64,000 bases of DNA from Gammaproteobacteria bacterium UBA7310 (GCA_002471665.1 DKQK01000040.1:408802-472801), one strand, 5' to 3'; positions 9,602 to 18,497 are shown, counted from the stretch's first letter. Notes: generated by a model from the letters alone, not told the origin. Numbers and translations are program-made.

Positions 9602-9712
9602 CTAGAAAGTACCCAGGGAGTCCATCAGCCAATACCAAAACCAGATCACCAGACCGATGGCGCCGAACGCCAAACCCAGGCGGACCATTTCAGTCCAGAT
9701 CAAATCCCACAT
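9602..9712 (-). CDS. 36-aa Trp-rich membrane protein
   Basis: Short ORF from ATG 9712 to TAG 9602 with a strong ribosome-binding site (GAGGAG) eight bases upstream. It encodes MWDLIWTEMVRLGLAFGAIG and continues into a Trp-rich segment, almost all of it one membrane helix. First gene after the operator region at 9842-9878 and about 115 bp upstream of the 44-aa gene. Probably the promoter-proximal gene of the P450 operon. Too short for homology calls; the evidence is the start signal and position. Confidence 0.6.
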   Translation of the reverse strand: MWDLIWTEMVRLGLAFGAIGLVIWFWYWLMDSLGTF

Positions 9713-9841
9713 TGCGTCATTCTCCTCAGTATGGCTTGGTTGAGTTGCTTAACCTTCTGATTTTATTGGTGATAATAATGCTGGCGGAGGCGTATTTGGC
9801 ACTCCGTCCTTGATTTTCAATTTTACTCTACGAGGTTTTAT

Positions 9842-9878
9842 ACTTACTCGCAAGTAATAAAACTACTTGCGAGTAAGT
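9842..9878. promoter_or_regulatory. Perfect inverted-repeat operator for divergent TetR
   Basis: A 15-bp arm ACTTACTCGCAAGTA (9842-9856), a 7-bp spacer and its exact reverse complement (9864-9878). Each arm is itself a near palindrome (TTACTcGCAAGTAA), so two TetR dimers could bind side by side. It lies midway between the leftward operon (first ATG 9712) and the tetR gene (ATG 9949), the expected place for an autoregulating repressor controlling both directions. Assignment to that regulator is inferred from position. Confidence 0.75.
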
Positions 9879-9948
9879 AAAATGTGTGTGAATATCCCTT
9901 ATCACCAAACTGAGACAAAGACTTCATTGACGGAATCAGAAGTTAGCA

Positions 9949-10599
9949 ATGGATAAATCGACAGCAGCAAAGAAAGCAACTCCGAAGAAAGCACAAAAGA
10001 CGAAGGCGGCAATTCTTAATTCCGCTGAAAACCATTTTGCCAGGCTGGGTTTTGCAGCTACCCGATTGGAGGATATTGCCGATGAGTTGGGAATGACTCG
10101 GGCTGCGTTGTTTTATTATTTCAAGGATAAACAGATGCTCTACGACGAGATGATCGCAGACTCTTTCAGTTCATTGGCCGAAACGTTGGTTAAACTGATT
10201 GATTCCTCAGATCGCAGTATATCCGAGCGTCTTGAGCTTGCAGTGGGGGCATGGGTTGATTCGGTTGTGGCGCGGCCTAATCTTGCTCGCCTTATTATGC
10301 GGTTTGTTGCCGATGGTATCGATCAGCCGGCTATGCGTATCTTCATCGGTAACGAACTGATTCCAACAAAATTCTTTCAATTGTTTCGTGCGGGCCGTGA
10401 ATCCGGTGAGCTAACCCCATTGCATAATGATCCGTTCCATGCTGCCAGTGCCATTCTGGGCAACACCGTATTTTATGTGGCGGCCATGTCTTCCCTATTA
10501 CCCAATCAGTTTGAGCCCCTGGATCCGGATCAGGTTGCTTGCCACCGCGATGAAGCATTGTCTTCTGCACGCCGGTTGCTGGGGATAAAAAACAAATAA
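9949..10599 (+). CDS. TetR-family repressor of the AveC/P450 locus
   Basis: 216-residue one-component regulator. After a Lys/Ala-rich leader (KKATPKKAQKTKA) comes a typical TetR helix-turn-helix (ARLGFAATRLEDIADELGMT, then RAALFYYFKDKQMLY). The C-terminal ligand domain is unremarkable and probably senses a hydrophobic ligand. It is 70 bp from the perfect inverted repeat and is followed after 28 bp by the AveC-like gene, so it probably heads the rightward operon and represses both directions. Confidence 0.88.
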   Translation: MDKSTAAKKATPKKAQKTKAAILNSAENHFARLGFAATRLEDIADELGMTRAALFYYFKDKQMLYDEMIADSFSSLAETLVKLIDSSDRSISERLELAVGAWVDSVVARPNLARLIMRFVADGIDQPAMRIFIGNELIPTKFFQLFRAGRESGELTPLHNDPFHAASAILGNTVFYVAAMSSLLPNQFEPLDPDQVACHRDEALSSARRLLGIKNK

Positions 10600-10627
10600 C
10601 AACCCCAATAACAAAAAGGAGAGGCCC

Positions 10628-11734
10628 ATGGACAGTGACAGCAGTGCCATACAGGTAACGCGTTACAAAAACTCAATAGCTTGGTTTTGGGGATTGGTCG
10701 GGCTGGCTTCGCTGGTGTGGTGCGCCAGTTTTCTCCGCACCGGATTAACCTCGGAGAGAGTGGCTAATCCAGCGGTGTCCGGTGCGCCCCGTCCTGTTGA
10801 CTTTCTATTTGGCTACCCTCATTGGGCAGACTGGGCAAACTATTTCACAGTGATTGCGATGCTGGTTGTCATTGTGTTGTGTGTTATGTCGTGGCGTAAA
10901 AATCCGGGCAACCCGAGTGTGCTTATGGCCATCGCCTCTACTGCTATTGTATGGCAGGATCCGATCATGAACTGGGCGCCCTACGCGGTCTACAATCCCG
11001 AACTGTGGCATCTGCCTGAATGGTGGCCCTATGTCAGTATCTCACCCACGGTTGAGCCCTTTATTGTTATTGGCTACTGCATGTTTTATTTTGGGCCGTA
11101 TTTTCCTGCGATCTGGATACTGCGCCGGATACAAGCGAAAAAGCCAATGGATGCTTTTGTATGGCGCCATCCATTATGGAGTCTGGCTGGTCTGATTCTG
11201 GTGATTGGCTTCGTGATGGATATGTTGCTTGAAGTCACGCTGGTGCGAACCGGGCTATATATCTATTCGCAGGTTATTCCTTGGGGCTCCTTGTTCCCCG
11301 GCACAACCTTTCAGTTTCCTCTGATCTGGGAATCCACCTTTGTCACCTTCGTCATGATTCCGGCTGGTGTGCTTTGCTACCGGGATGATACCGGGCGGGC
11401 AGTCGCAGAGAAGTTGGCACAGAAACTCCGTTTGCTTTCTTCACGGCCCAGGCTGGCCACGTTTCTGCTTATGTTCGGCATACTCAATATAGCGTATTTC
11501 ATGTATGGCGGTGCCTTTGGAATTATCAGAGCATCGGGCATTGCCACTGCTGTTGCCTGCCCGTATCCGTTTCCCGAAGCAAAAGTGTATGACCCACAAG
11601 GTTTCTATGAGCGGGAAGGAGAGCCTGGCCCATACTTTGAAGGTTTGTGGAATACCTGGATGACAGGACAGCCAGAAGGGCGTCCTGCTAACAACCCAAT
11701 AAACCCGAATGCAGCATGTGTGGGGGAAAGTTGA
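10628..11734 (+). CDS. AveC-like (spirocyclase-type) integral membrane protein
   Basis: 368 residues with about seven membrane spans and a Pro/Trp-rich loop structure (PIMNWAPYAVYNPELWHLPE, a conserved-looking PFxxxxYxxFYFGPYFPA region). Overall this is the pattern of AveC-like proteins, named after the avermectin spiroketal cyclase AveC, whose homologues in actinobacterial and proteobacterial genomes mostly have no known function. Ribosome-binding site AAAGGAG before the ATG. It lies between the repressor gene and an SDR gene and opposite a P450 operon, suggesting it modifies a membrane-embedded lipid or terpenoid. Actual reaction unknown. Confidence 0.72.
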   Translation: MDSDSSAIQVTRYKNSIAWFWGLVGLASLVWCASFLRTGLTSERVANPAVSGAPRPVDFLFGYPHWADWANYFTVIAMLVVIVLCVMSWRKNPGNPSVLMAIASTAIVWQDPIMNWAPYAVYNPELWHLPEWWPYVSISPTVEPFIVIGYCMFYFGPYFPAIWILRRIQAKKPMDAFVWRHPLWSLAGLILVIGFVMDMLLEVTLVRTGLYIYSQVIPWGSLFPGTTFQFPLIWESTFVTFVMIPAGVLCYRDDTGRAVAEKLAQKLRLLSSRPRLATFLLMFGILNIAYFMYGGAFGIIRASGIATAVACPYPFPEAKVYDPQGFYEREGEPGPYFEGLWNTWMTGQPEGRPANNPINPNAACVGES

Positions 11735-11736
11735 TC

Positions 11737-12600
11737 ATGCGTACTATCGTTATAACCGGTGCCTCCAGGGGACTGGGCTTGGCATCGTCAGCACATCTGT
11801 ACAAGCAGGGATGGCGGATCGTTGCCGCAATGCGTTCGGTTGACGCTGGCCTGGAGCGTTTACGGGCAGCAACCGGCGCCTCGGTCGATGATCCACGCCT
11901 TGTTGGTATTAAGCTGGATTTGGGGGATTCGTCCTCAATCGCCCAAGCGGCCACCGACATAGTAGAGCATGTAGGGGCGCCGGACGTCATCGTTCACAAT
12001 GCTGGGCTGGCTGCTGCAGGCAGTGCGGAAGAAACGCCGATGGAGGCTTGGCATCAGTTGTTCGCCACCAATCTTTTTGGCCCGGTTGAACTGACCAAAG
12101 CACTATTGCCGGCGATGCGGAAAAAGGGAAGTGGGCGCATCGTAGTGATATCCAGTCAGGGAGGTATTCGCGGTATGCCGGGCATCAGTACCTATTCCGC
12201 TTCCAAGGGGGCCCTGGAGCGGTGGGCTGAATCCATGTCACAGGAAATAGCACCCTTTGGCCTGGGCGTTACCATATTGGTGACGGGAACGTTCAAAACA
12301 GAGATTCTGACTGAACAAACCCCGGATTATGGCGATCACAACGGCCCTTATGCAAAGGTCTATGAAGGCATCCACACTACCGGCCGCGAGTTTGTAGATA
12401 AGAATGCAGCTCCACCGGAGAAGTTTGCCCTGGCGTTGTCCGCTGCCATTGATGACGATGCGCCCATTAGACGACGGACAGTTGGGCCGGATGCCGCGGG
12501 CCTGTATATCATGGCACGCTTACTACCGGGAAATTTGGTTCACAAAATCATAAGGAAAGCGATGAAACTCCCGGCGCAAAATGCATTGAAAAATGCCTAG
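11737..12600 (+). CDS. Short-chain dehydrogenase/reductase
   Basis: Classical SDR, about 287 residues. It has the NAD(P)-binding TGASRGLG near the N-terminus, NAG in VIHNAGLAAAG, catalytic Ser in VISSQGG and the YSASK motif with catalytic Tyr and Lys. ATG 11737 is preferred over ATG 11716: GGGGGAAAG precedes it and it starts two bases after the AveC-like stop, implying coupling. It probably oxidises or reduces an alcohol/ketone made by the P450 or used by the AveC-like protein; the substrate is inferred only from context. Confidence 0.88.
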   Translation: MRTIVITGASRGLGLASSAHLYKQGWRIVAAMRSVDAGLERLRAATGASVDDPRLVGIKLDLGDSSSIAQAATDIVEHVGAPDVIVHNAGLAAAGSAEETPMEAWHQLFATNLFGPVELTKALLPAMRKKGSGRIVVISSQGGIRGMPGISTYSASKGALERWAESMSQEIAPFGLGVTILVTGTFKTEILTEQTPDYGDHNGPYAKVYEGIHTTGREFVDKNAAPPEKFALALSAAIDDDAPIRRRTVGPDAAGLYIMARLLPGNLVHKIIRKAMKLPAQNALKNA

Positions 12601-12643
12601 TGCGAAAACCTAAACATAGGCAGCCAATACATAATAATAAGGC

Positions 12644-14395
12644 ATGAAAATATTACCCAAGAAATATTGCCCAAGAAAGATTTCCTATGAAACATTACTT
12701 ATGAAACAGCGTAAAGTTGCTGACCATTCCAATTCAATTGCCAGCTTGTCCATGATGGCATCTGCTTTGGCCGGCAGAACGTTGGAGGTGAAGTATGACG
12801 AAGCTCGAGTGGGTGCAGCATGGACCGATGGCAAGATCGTCTATGTGACCAGCGATGGCGATCTCAAATGTCAGTTAAGGCAAGTCTGCTCACAGTGTGC
12901 TTTGTTAGCATCAGGGAGTCTTGACAGGGATATCATCAAGCACTTTATACGAAAACCCAAACTGCTTGATCGTTACCTTGCGTTAGAAAGCAAGCGGGCG
13001 TTAAAAGAATTGTCTCATCTACTTCCGCCTTCTTACCCTGTAGAAGAATACAGTCGTTCCATTCCGGATTCAGAGTCCTCCTATAATTCTCTGGAGATTG
13101 CCTTGAGTAAGGCTGACATCGGTTTGGCACCCGCATCATTTGGTACTATTTGTCCACGTGAGATACTCGCGGCAGTTGCACAGGAGGGTGGTTCTGCCTC
13201 GGCCGGTAAGCATACTCCAAGGTCACAACAGAGCGAACCGATGAAGGAGTTATCGGATGAAGCTAACGATCACGAAGATGACAATGCACACGATTTCTCC
13301 AGCCCGGTAGGGGGCGGTGGGGGAATTGGTAAGTTACTGCAAAAGATGTTCAAAATGGTCCGAGACGTCAAAGGGGGAGGTTCCCCGGGTGCGGATGCGC
13401 CCACCCACTGGTCCAGAACCGGCAGCAGAGCAGGGGCCAAGGCCGTTCGATCTTCGGCACAGCCGGAGACGATAGAGGATGCTTTCGGCAAGCACGCAGG
13501 CATTCATTATCCCGAATGGGATACCCACAGACAATGTTACCGCCTCGATTGGTGTACCGTACAGGAAATCGATACACCGATTGAGTCCCATGCGGATGTG
13601 GAGTGGTTGGGCGGCATTGGTTTGCGCAAACCGATAACCCGTTTGGGAATGGGACTGGACCGGTTTCATCGTCAGATCCAGGGTGACGATATCGATCTGG
13701 ATGCAGCCATTGAATCTTGGGTGGAACAAGCTGCGGGATCGGCTCCCGATGAGTACTGTTATGTAGAAAGTCAACGTAATCGTCGTGATTTATCCGTTCT
13801 GGTTCTATTGGATATATCGGGATCTGTATCCCAAGCCAGCACCAGTGGCCGCTCTGTCCATGAACAGCAGCGCAGTGTCGGTGCAGAATTGATAACCGTG
13901 CTCTATGAAGTGGGTGATCGGGTTGCGCTCTACGCCTTCCATTCTCAGGGCAGAGGAGCCGTGCATTTAGCGCCGGTTAAACGCTTTGAGGATAATCTGG
14001 ATAGTCAGGTCATGAACCGCTTGTACAGTCTGAAACCGGGAGCCTATTCCAGACTGGGAGCAGCCATTCGCCACGGGACGACCGAACTGATTGATCATGG
14101 TGGTACAACGCGAAAATTACTGTTGGTGCTTTCAGATGGCTTGGCCTATGACCATGGGTATGAGCCCGCCTATGCAGCGGCAGATGTCAGGAAAGCGCTA
14201 GGGGAGGCTCGCCGCGATGGTGTTGGTTGCCTGTGCGTTAGTGTGGGCGCTGATACAGAAACGGAAACGTTGCGTCGTGTATTTGGCAGTGCCGCCCATG
14301 CCACCATTCCTCACCCGAATCAGTTGGGACGAGAAATCGGACGATTGTTTCGATCAGCACTGCAGTCAGCAGAATCACAACGCCGCATTGCATAA
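12644..14395 (+). CDS. VWA-domain protein of the NorD/CbbO/CobT type
   Basis: 583 residues. A poorly conserved N-terminal half ends in an acidic stretch (DEANDHEDDNAHD) and a Gly-rich linker. A C-terminal von Willebrand A domain follows, with MIDAS motif DISGSVS (about residue 388). In the NorD/CbbO/CobT group such proteins pair with a MoxR-type AAA ATPase to insert metal or remodel an enzyme. The ATPase follows 46 bp downstream. The start is uncertain: ATG 12644 is the longest, ATG 12701 possible. The client enzyme here could be the P450 or AveC-like protein, which is inference. Confidence 0.82.
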   Translation: MKILPKKYCPRKISYETLLMKQRKVADHSNSIASLSMMASALAGRTLEVKYDEARVGAAWTDGKIVYVTSDGDLKCQLRQVCSQCALLASGSLDRDIIKHFIRKPKLLDRYLALESKRALKELSHLLPPSYPVEEYSRSIPDSESSYNSLEIALSKADIGLAPASFGTICPREILAAVAQEGGSASAGKHTPRSQQSEPMKELSDEANDHEDDNAHDFSSPVGGGGGIGKLLQKMFKMVRDVKGGGSPGADAPTHWSRTGSRAGAKAVRSSAQPETIEDAFGKHAGIHYPEWDTHRQCYRLDWCTVQEIDTPIESHADVEWLGGIGLRKPITRLGMGLDRFHRQIQGDDIDLDAAIESWVEQAAGSAPDEYCYVESQRNRRDLSVLVLLDISGSVSQASTSGRSVHEQQRSVGAELITVLYEVGDRVALYAFHSQGRGAVHLAPVKRFEDNLDSQVMNRLYSLKPGAYSRLGAAIRHGTTELIDHGGTTRKLLLVLSDGLAYDHGYEPAYAAADVRKALGEARRDGVGCLCVSVGADTETETLRRVFGSAAHATIPHPNQLGREIGRLFRSALQSAESQRRIA

Positions 14396-14441
14396 TGGCT
14401 GCTTTTGGCAGCGAGATCAGGATAACGAAAGGCCAAACCGT

Positions 14442-15254
14442 ATGAATATGACAAATGCTAACATAAAGAAAGAGTTTTCAGTTCCCTATTACGTTCCGGT
14501 AGGAAATGAGAAGGTAATTTTCACCGCGGCTTACAATCAGGGCCTGTCTATTCTGTTAAAGGGGCCTACCGGGTGTGGTAAAACCCGATTTGTTGAAGCC
14601 ATGGCATACGAATTGGATCGTCCACTTATAACGGTGTCGTGCCATGATGATCTGACAACCGCGGATCTTGTGGGGCGCTATTTGCTCAAGGATGGCGTTA
14701 CGGAATGGGTAGATGGCCCGCTCACCAGGGCGGTGCGAGAGGGTGCCATATGCTACTTGGATGAAGTGGTGGAGGCTCGCAAGGATACCACCGTGGTGTT
14801 GCATCCCTTATCGGACTATCGCAGGCAGTTACCCCTTGAACGTCTTGGTGTTACGTTGGATGCAGCCCCGGGTTTTTGCCTGGTGGTTTCCTATAATCCC
14901 GGTTACCAAAGCGTATTGAAGGACCTGAAAGATTCAACCCGTCAACGCATGGTCGCCATTGAATTTGATTACCCAACCCCGGAAGTGGAACAGGGGATCG
15001 TTGCCAAAGAGTCAAAGATCAGCAGTCTACAAGCGGCGAAACTGGTGAAACTGGGGCAGGCGATACGACGCCTGGAAACCGGTGGGCTGCGGGAAGTGGC
15101 ATCCACCCGTGTACTCATTGCGGCCGGGCAACTGGTGGCAGAAGGTTTGTCATTGCGGGACGCCGCACTTGCAGCCATTGCGGGCCCACTGACGGACGAT
15201 ATGCAGGTGGGTAACGGACTCAGAAAAATGGTGGAAGTGTACCTACAGGATTAA
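14442..15254 (+). CDS. MoxR/CbbQ/NorQ-type AAA+ ATPase
   Basis: 270 residues with Walker A GPTGCGKTR, Walker B AICYLDEVVEA and the sensor-like VVSYNPGYQ, close to the CbbQ/NorQ subgroup that activates metalloenzymes together with a VWA partner. The true start is ATG 14442 (MNMTNANIKK). The longer frame from 14217 runs inside the VWA gene and lacks family-like sequence. It ends the rightward operon. No rubisco, nitric oxide reductase or cobaltochelatase genes are nearby, so the usual clients are absent. Confidence 0.88.
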   Translation: MNMTNANIKKEFSVPYYVPVGNEKVIFTAAYNQGLSILLKGPTGCGKTRFVEAMAYELDRPLITVSCHDDLTTADLVGRYLLKDGVTEWVDGPLTRAVREGAICYLDEVVEARKDTTVVLHPLSDYRRQLPLERLGVTLDAAPGFCLVVSYNPGYQSVLKDLKDSTRQRMVAIEFDYPTPEVEQGIVAKESKISSLQAAKLVKLGQAIRRLETGGLREVASTRVLIAAGQLVAEGLSLRDAALAAIAGPLTDDMQVGNGLRKMVEVYLQD

Positions 15255-15410
15255 AGAAAATATGTGCTTTCAAGTCTGGATTGGGTGGGGAGCAAGGGTG
15301 CATTTATATTGCTTGAGGATCTGGCTATGCTCATCCCACCAATTATCTTCTGCCAATGGGGCTGCTTGAGTCTGTCATTATCGTCATTCTAACAATTAGT
15401 TTTGGGCAGA

Positions 15411-16544
15411 TTACAATGCCTCTGCTACAACGCGGTTACGCTGCACTCCCAGGTCGATTTTATCATCCGCCGAGCGGATGCTGGCTTCAACCAGGTCACC
15501 GTTGCGAAGATATTGCTTGCGCTGTGATTGCACCTTTAAAAATAAATCCCACTTTGTCTTTTCCGGCAACAATGCGCCGATCTTCTGCTTGAACTGAGAG
15601 GGTACTGACAACGCACAACCTGCGGGCGTGCCGGTGGCGAGCAGGTCACCGGCCTCAAAATCCTGGACAGTGGAAAGCTCGGTAAGGGTCTCCGCAGGCC
15701 CGAACACCAGGTTTGCGGAACTGTCCTGTTGCCGCACTTCACCATTCACAGTGAGCTTTAACTGCAGGTTTTTAAGAGCCGTTATGCTGGAGGCATCCAG
15801 CAGTGTGAGCCAGGGCCCGACCGGTCCAAAGGTGCGGAAGGATTTGCCTTTATAGAATTGCATCTGCGGAATCTGGACATCACGTGCGGAGTAGTCGTTC
15901 ACGATCACCGCACCGGCTACGTACTCGTGCAGGTTCTTATCGGTAATCGTTACTGCACCCTTGATCGCTTTGCGCAACACCAGGCCAAGCTCTATCTCGT
16001 AATCGAGGAATTGCACGATGCGCGGCTTAATGACGTCACTGTCAGCCGCCACAATGCAGCTGGATGCCTTGGTGAAGATCATGTTGTAGGTCTTCTCGTC
16101 AGGATCCATTCCCGATTCAATCATGTGTTGGCGATAATTCGCACCCTGACAGACGAACTGCTGATTTTGCGTCACCGGTGACAGTAGCTTTACTGCTGAT
16201 TGTTCAAGTGTATTGCCTTCCAGGGCGGCAAGCTCGGCCAACGAAGTGCCGCGTATGAAGTCACCGGTGGTGGCAAACTCGCCGGGAACAGGTGTGATCT
16301 GGCTACCACGCATGACCCCCCACCGGACACGGCCTTGATATTCGAAGCGTGCGATATTGAGCGACATAAGCGGGATTTCCTTATTGAGAGTTGAAGCAGA
16401 CAGTGTTGAAGCTTTGGGCTTTTCGACGGGTGCAGGCGACGGCTCACAAGCTGTGAGCGCGAGTCCACTGCCGGCAACCATCACCATCGACACGCCTGCC
16501 TGGAGAAGACGGCGGCGCTGAATATCGGTTTCAGAGGCGTTCAT
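15411..16544 (-). CDS. Fumarylacetoacetase-family protein, Tat-type lipoprotein
   Basis: About 377 residues. The C-terminal two thirds form the FAH/2-keto-4-pentenoate hydratase-isomerase fold (QGANYRQHMIESG, FLDYEIELGLVL with metal-binding Glu residues, VNDYSARDVQ, KSFRTFGPVGPW, DLLATGTPAGCAL). Unusually, the N-terminus carries a twin-arginine motif (RRRLLQAG), a hydrophobic stretch and a lipobox-like LTAC, predicting export and lipid attachment; known relatives are cytoplasmic. ATG 16544 is preferred because AGGAG precedes it and it starts just before the Tat motif. Divergent from the TetR gene at 16696. Confidence 0.85.
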   Translation of the reverse strand: MNASETDIQRRRLLQAGVSMVMVAGSGLALTACEPSPAPVEKPKASTLSASTLNKEIPLMSLNIARFEYQGRVRWGVMRGSQITPVPGEFATTGDFIRGTSLAELAALEGNTLEQSAVKLLSPVTQNQQFVCQGANYRQHMIESGMDPDEKTYNMIFTKASSCIVAADSDVIKPRIVQFLDYEIELGLVLRKAIKGAVTITDKNLHEYVAGAVIVNDYSARDVQIPQMQFYKGKSFRTFGPVGPWLTLLDASSITALKNLQLKLTVNGEVRQQDSSANLVFGPAETLTELSTVQDFEAGDLLATGTPAGCALSVPSQFKQKIGALLPEKTKWDLFLKVQSQRKQYLRNGDLVEASIRSADDKIDLGVQRNRVVAEAL

Positions 16545-16590
16545 TGTCGGGCTGGCTCCTGTCAATAGCGCTTGTGGTAGAAATGCTGAC

Positions 16591-16619
16591 AAAGTACGCA
16601 TAACTGATGATATTGTCAA
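16591..16619 (-). promoter_or_regulatory. Candidate sigma70 promoter of the FAH lipoprotein gene
   Basis: On the minus strand TTGACA (16619-16614) is followed after 17 bp by TACTTT (16596-16591), about 47 bp upstream of ATG 16544. The -35 is perfect, the -10 weak. Position between divergent genes supports it, but spacing and similarity are the only evidence. Confidence 0.4.
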
Positions 16620-16695
16620 TTATGATCAAATAATCCATAATCGGCCCATTCAGCATCAACCCTACCCGATGAAATCAGTTAGGAGCCTCCACCCC

Positions 16696-17439
16696 ATGAC
16701 CAAACACAAACGCCCCAAACAGGCTCCGAATGACGCTGAATCACCTCAGGCGGAATCAGCACCGGTATCGACAGAACCAACCCAGCGCGAACCCCGTGGT
16801 GAAAGGCGCAAGCGTTTGACACGTGAGAAGCTGCTGGATGCTGCTTTCCGACTGATGGCTGAGCGAGGCATGGATGCTGTTGCCATCAACGACATCACCG
16901 AGGCGGCGGATGTCGGCTTTGGCACGTTTTACAACCATTTTGCCTCCAAAGAGGCGATTTACCTGGCGGTGATGGATGCGTTGTTCGAAGATTTCGGCGA
17001 TGCCCTCGAGCGCATTGTCGGTGATGTGGAAGATCCTGCCGAGGTTATCTCGATCTGTTTCCGCCATGGAATATTGCGCGCGCGCCGCGAGCCGCTGTGG
17101 GGAAAGTTCCTGGTAAGAGAGGGATTTTCAGCGCGGGCCCTGACACGGGGTTTGGGTGTTAGGCTGTTGCGTGACATTCAGATTGGCATCGCCAAGGGGC
17201 GCTTTACGGTACCCGATCCTTTTATGACATTCATCACCGCGGGTTCAGCGTTTCTCGGTGCCATCTCGGCTGATCTTGAGGATGCCCGTGATCAGACCGG
17301 TTTTCTGGAGCAGCTCGGCTTTTCCACCCGGGACTTTCCCGAGCGGGCCGCCACCTCGTTGCTCTACAATCTCGGGCTGCCCTGGGATCAGGCGCAACAC
17401 ATTGCGCGGCTTCCACTGCCGGTTGCAGGCCCCTCATGA
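16696..17439 (+). CDS. TetR-family transcriptional regulator
   Basis: About 247 residues. A long charged N-terminal leader (PREPRGERRKRLTREKLL region) precedes a TetR helix-turn-helix: RLMAERGMDAVAINDITEAA, then DVGFGTFYNHFASKEAIYL. ATG 16696 has AGGAG nine bases upstream and is preferred over ATG 16669. Its stop overlaps the next start by ATGA, so it is the first gene of the TetR-oxidoreductase-CMD operon and probably controls that operon and the divergent FAH lipoprotein gene. Confidence 0.85.
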   Translation: MTKHKRPKQAPNDAESPQAESAPVSTEPTQREPRGERRKRLTREKLLDAAFRLMAERGMDAVAINDITEAADVGFGTFYNHFASKEAIYLAVMDALFEDFGDALERIVGDVEDPAEVISICFRHGILRARREPLWGKFLVREGFSARALTRGLGVRLLRDIQIGIAKGRFTVPDPFMTFITAGSAFLGAISADLEDARDQTGFLEQLGFSTRDFPERAATSLLYNLGLPWDQAQHIARLPLPVAGPS

Positions 17440-18497
17440 AGGCAGTTATGAAAGGCGTCGTTATCCACCGTTATGGATCAGCTGCCGATGTTCTCAACAT
17501 TGAGGCTGTTACAATTCCGGAGCCGCGCGCAAATGAAGTGCTTATTCGCCAGCATGCAACCTCGGTCAACCCCATCGATTACCGTATGCGCAGCGGTTAC
17601 GGACACGTGCTACTTGCGAAAATGCGAGGTTTTGAATTACCTCTGATCCTGGGCCGTGATGTGGCAGGGGAGGTGGTAAAGGTCGGGCCCAAGGTTACTG
17701 AGCTTCAGGCTGGCGACGCCGTGTTTGGTGTCCCGAGCCCCAAGGCCCAGGGCACTTATGCTGAGTATGTCATTTCGACCCCGGCGCATGTTATCCCTAT
17801 GCCGAAGTTGCCTGAGTCTGAAAAGCCGTTTTCTTTTGAGCAGGCCGCCTCGCTCCCCTATGTGACCTGCACAGTGTGGGACGCGCTGGTGACAAAGGCA
17901 GGGCTGGGCCCAGGCTGCAGTAGCGGTAAAAAAGTATTTGTTCAGGGGGGATCCGGTGGCATCGGTGCACTGGCGATTCAGCTGCTCAAGTACTGGGGTG
18001 CTTACGTTGCCACCACCTGCAGCACCGCTAATATGAAGTCCGTGGCCGCGCTGGGTGCAGATCTGGTGATTGATTACACCAGCGAAGACTACAGCCGTCG
18101 GCTTTCAGGTTTCGATGTGGCTCTGGAAACCGTTGGTGGTCCCCTGGAAGAAAAAACTCTGGGTATTCTCCGAAGCGATGGCAAGGCGGTATTCGTCACC
18201 CTCATTCATCCTATCTTGCAAACGTTTGACGAATCAGGCTTGGTTTGGGGTGCCATTCGTAATCTCTCACAATTTCGAAAGCAAAAATGCCGTGCCGGAG
18301 CGCATGGAATACAGCGCTATTACTGGTCGACCTTCAAGCCGTCTGTCGATGCGTTGACTACCGTGCGCTACCTTATCGAAGAAGGGCGGTTGCAACCTCA
18401 TATCGATCGCACGTTTTCTTTGACTGACATCATCACCGCCCATGAATACTGCGAGCAAGGCAAGGCGAACGGAAAAGTGGTGATCAACGTTGAGTAA
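17436..18497 (+). CDS. Zinc-independent MDR-family NADPH:quinone/enone oxidoreductase
   Basis: 353 residues of the medium-chain dehydrogenase superfamily, quinone-oxidoreductase branch. It has the N-terminal GroES-like barrel (SVNPIDYRMRSGYG, ILGRDVAGEVVKVG), then the Rossmann motif VFVQGGSGGIGALAIQLLK. The catalytic and structural zinc cysteines of alcohol dehydrogenases are absent. It would reduce quinones or alpha,beta-unsaturated carbonyls using NADPH. Translationally coupled to tetR upstream (ATGA) and to the CMD protein downstream. ATG 17448 is an alternative start. Confidence 0.87.
   Translation: MKAVMKGVVIHRYGSAADVLNIEAVTIPEPRANEVLIRQHATSVNPIDYRMRSGYGHVLLAKMRGFELPLILGRDVAGEVVKVGPKVTELQAGDAVFGVPSPKAQGTYAEYVISTPAHVIPMPKLPESEKPFSFEQAASLPYVTCTVWDALVTKAGLGPGCSSGKKVFVQGGSGGIGALAIQLLKYWGAYVATTCSTANMKSVAALGADLVIDYTSEDYSRRLSGFDVALETVGGPLEEKTLGILRSDGKAVFVTLIHPILQTFDESGLVWGAIRNLSQFRKQKCRAGAHGIQRYYWSTFKPSVDALTTVRYLIEEGRLQPHIDRTFSLTDIITAHEYCEQGKANGKVVINVE

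Noticed and set aside
14217..14441. N-terminal extension of the MoxR-type ATPase
   Set aside because: It lies inside the VWA gene in another frame and lacks family sequence; ATG 14442 starts the conserved protein.
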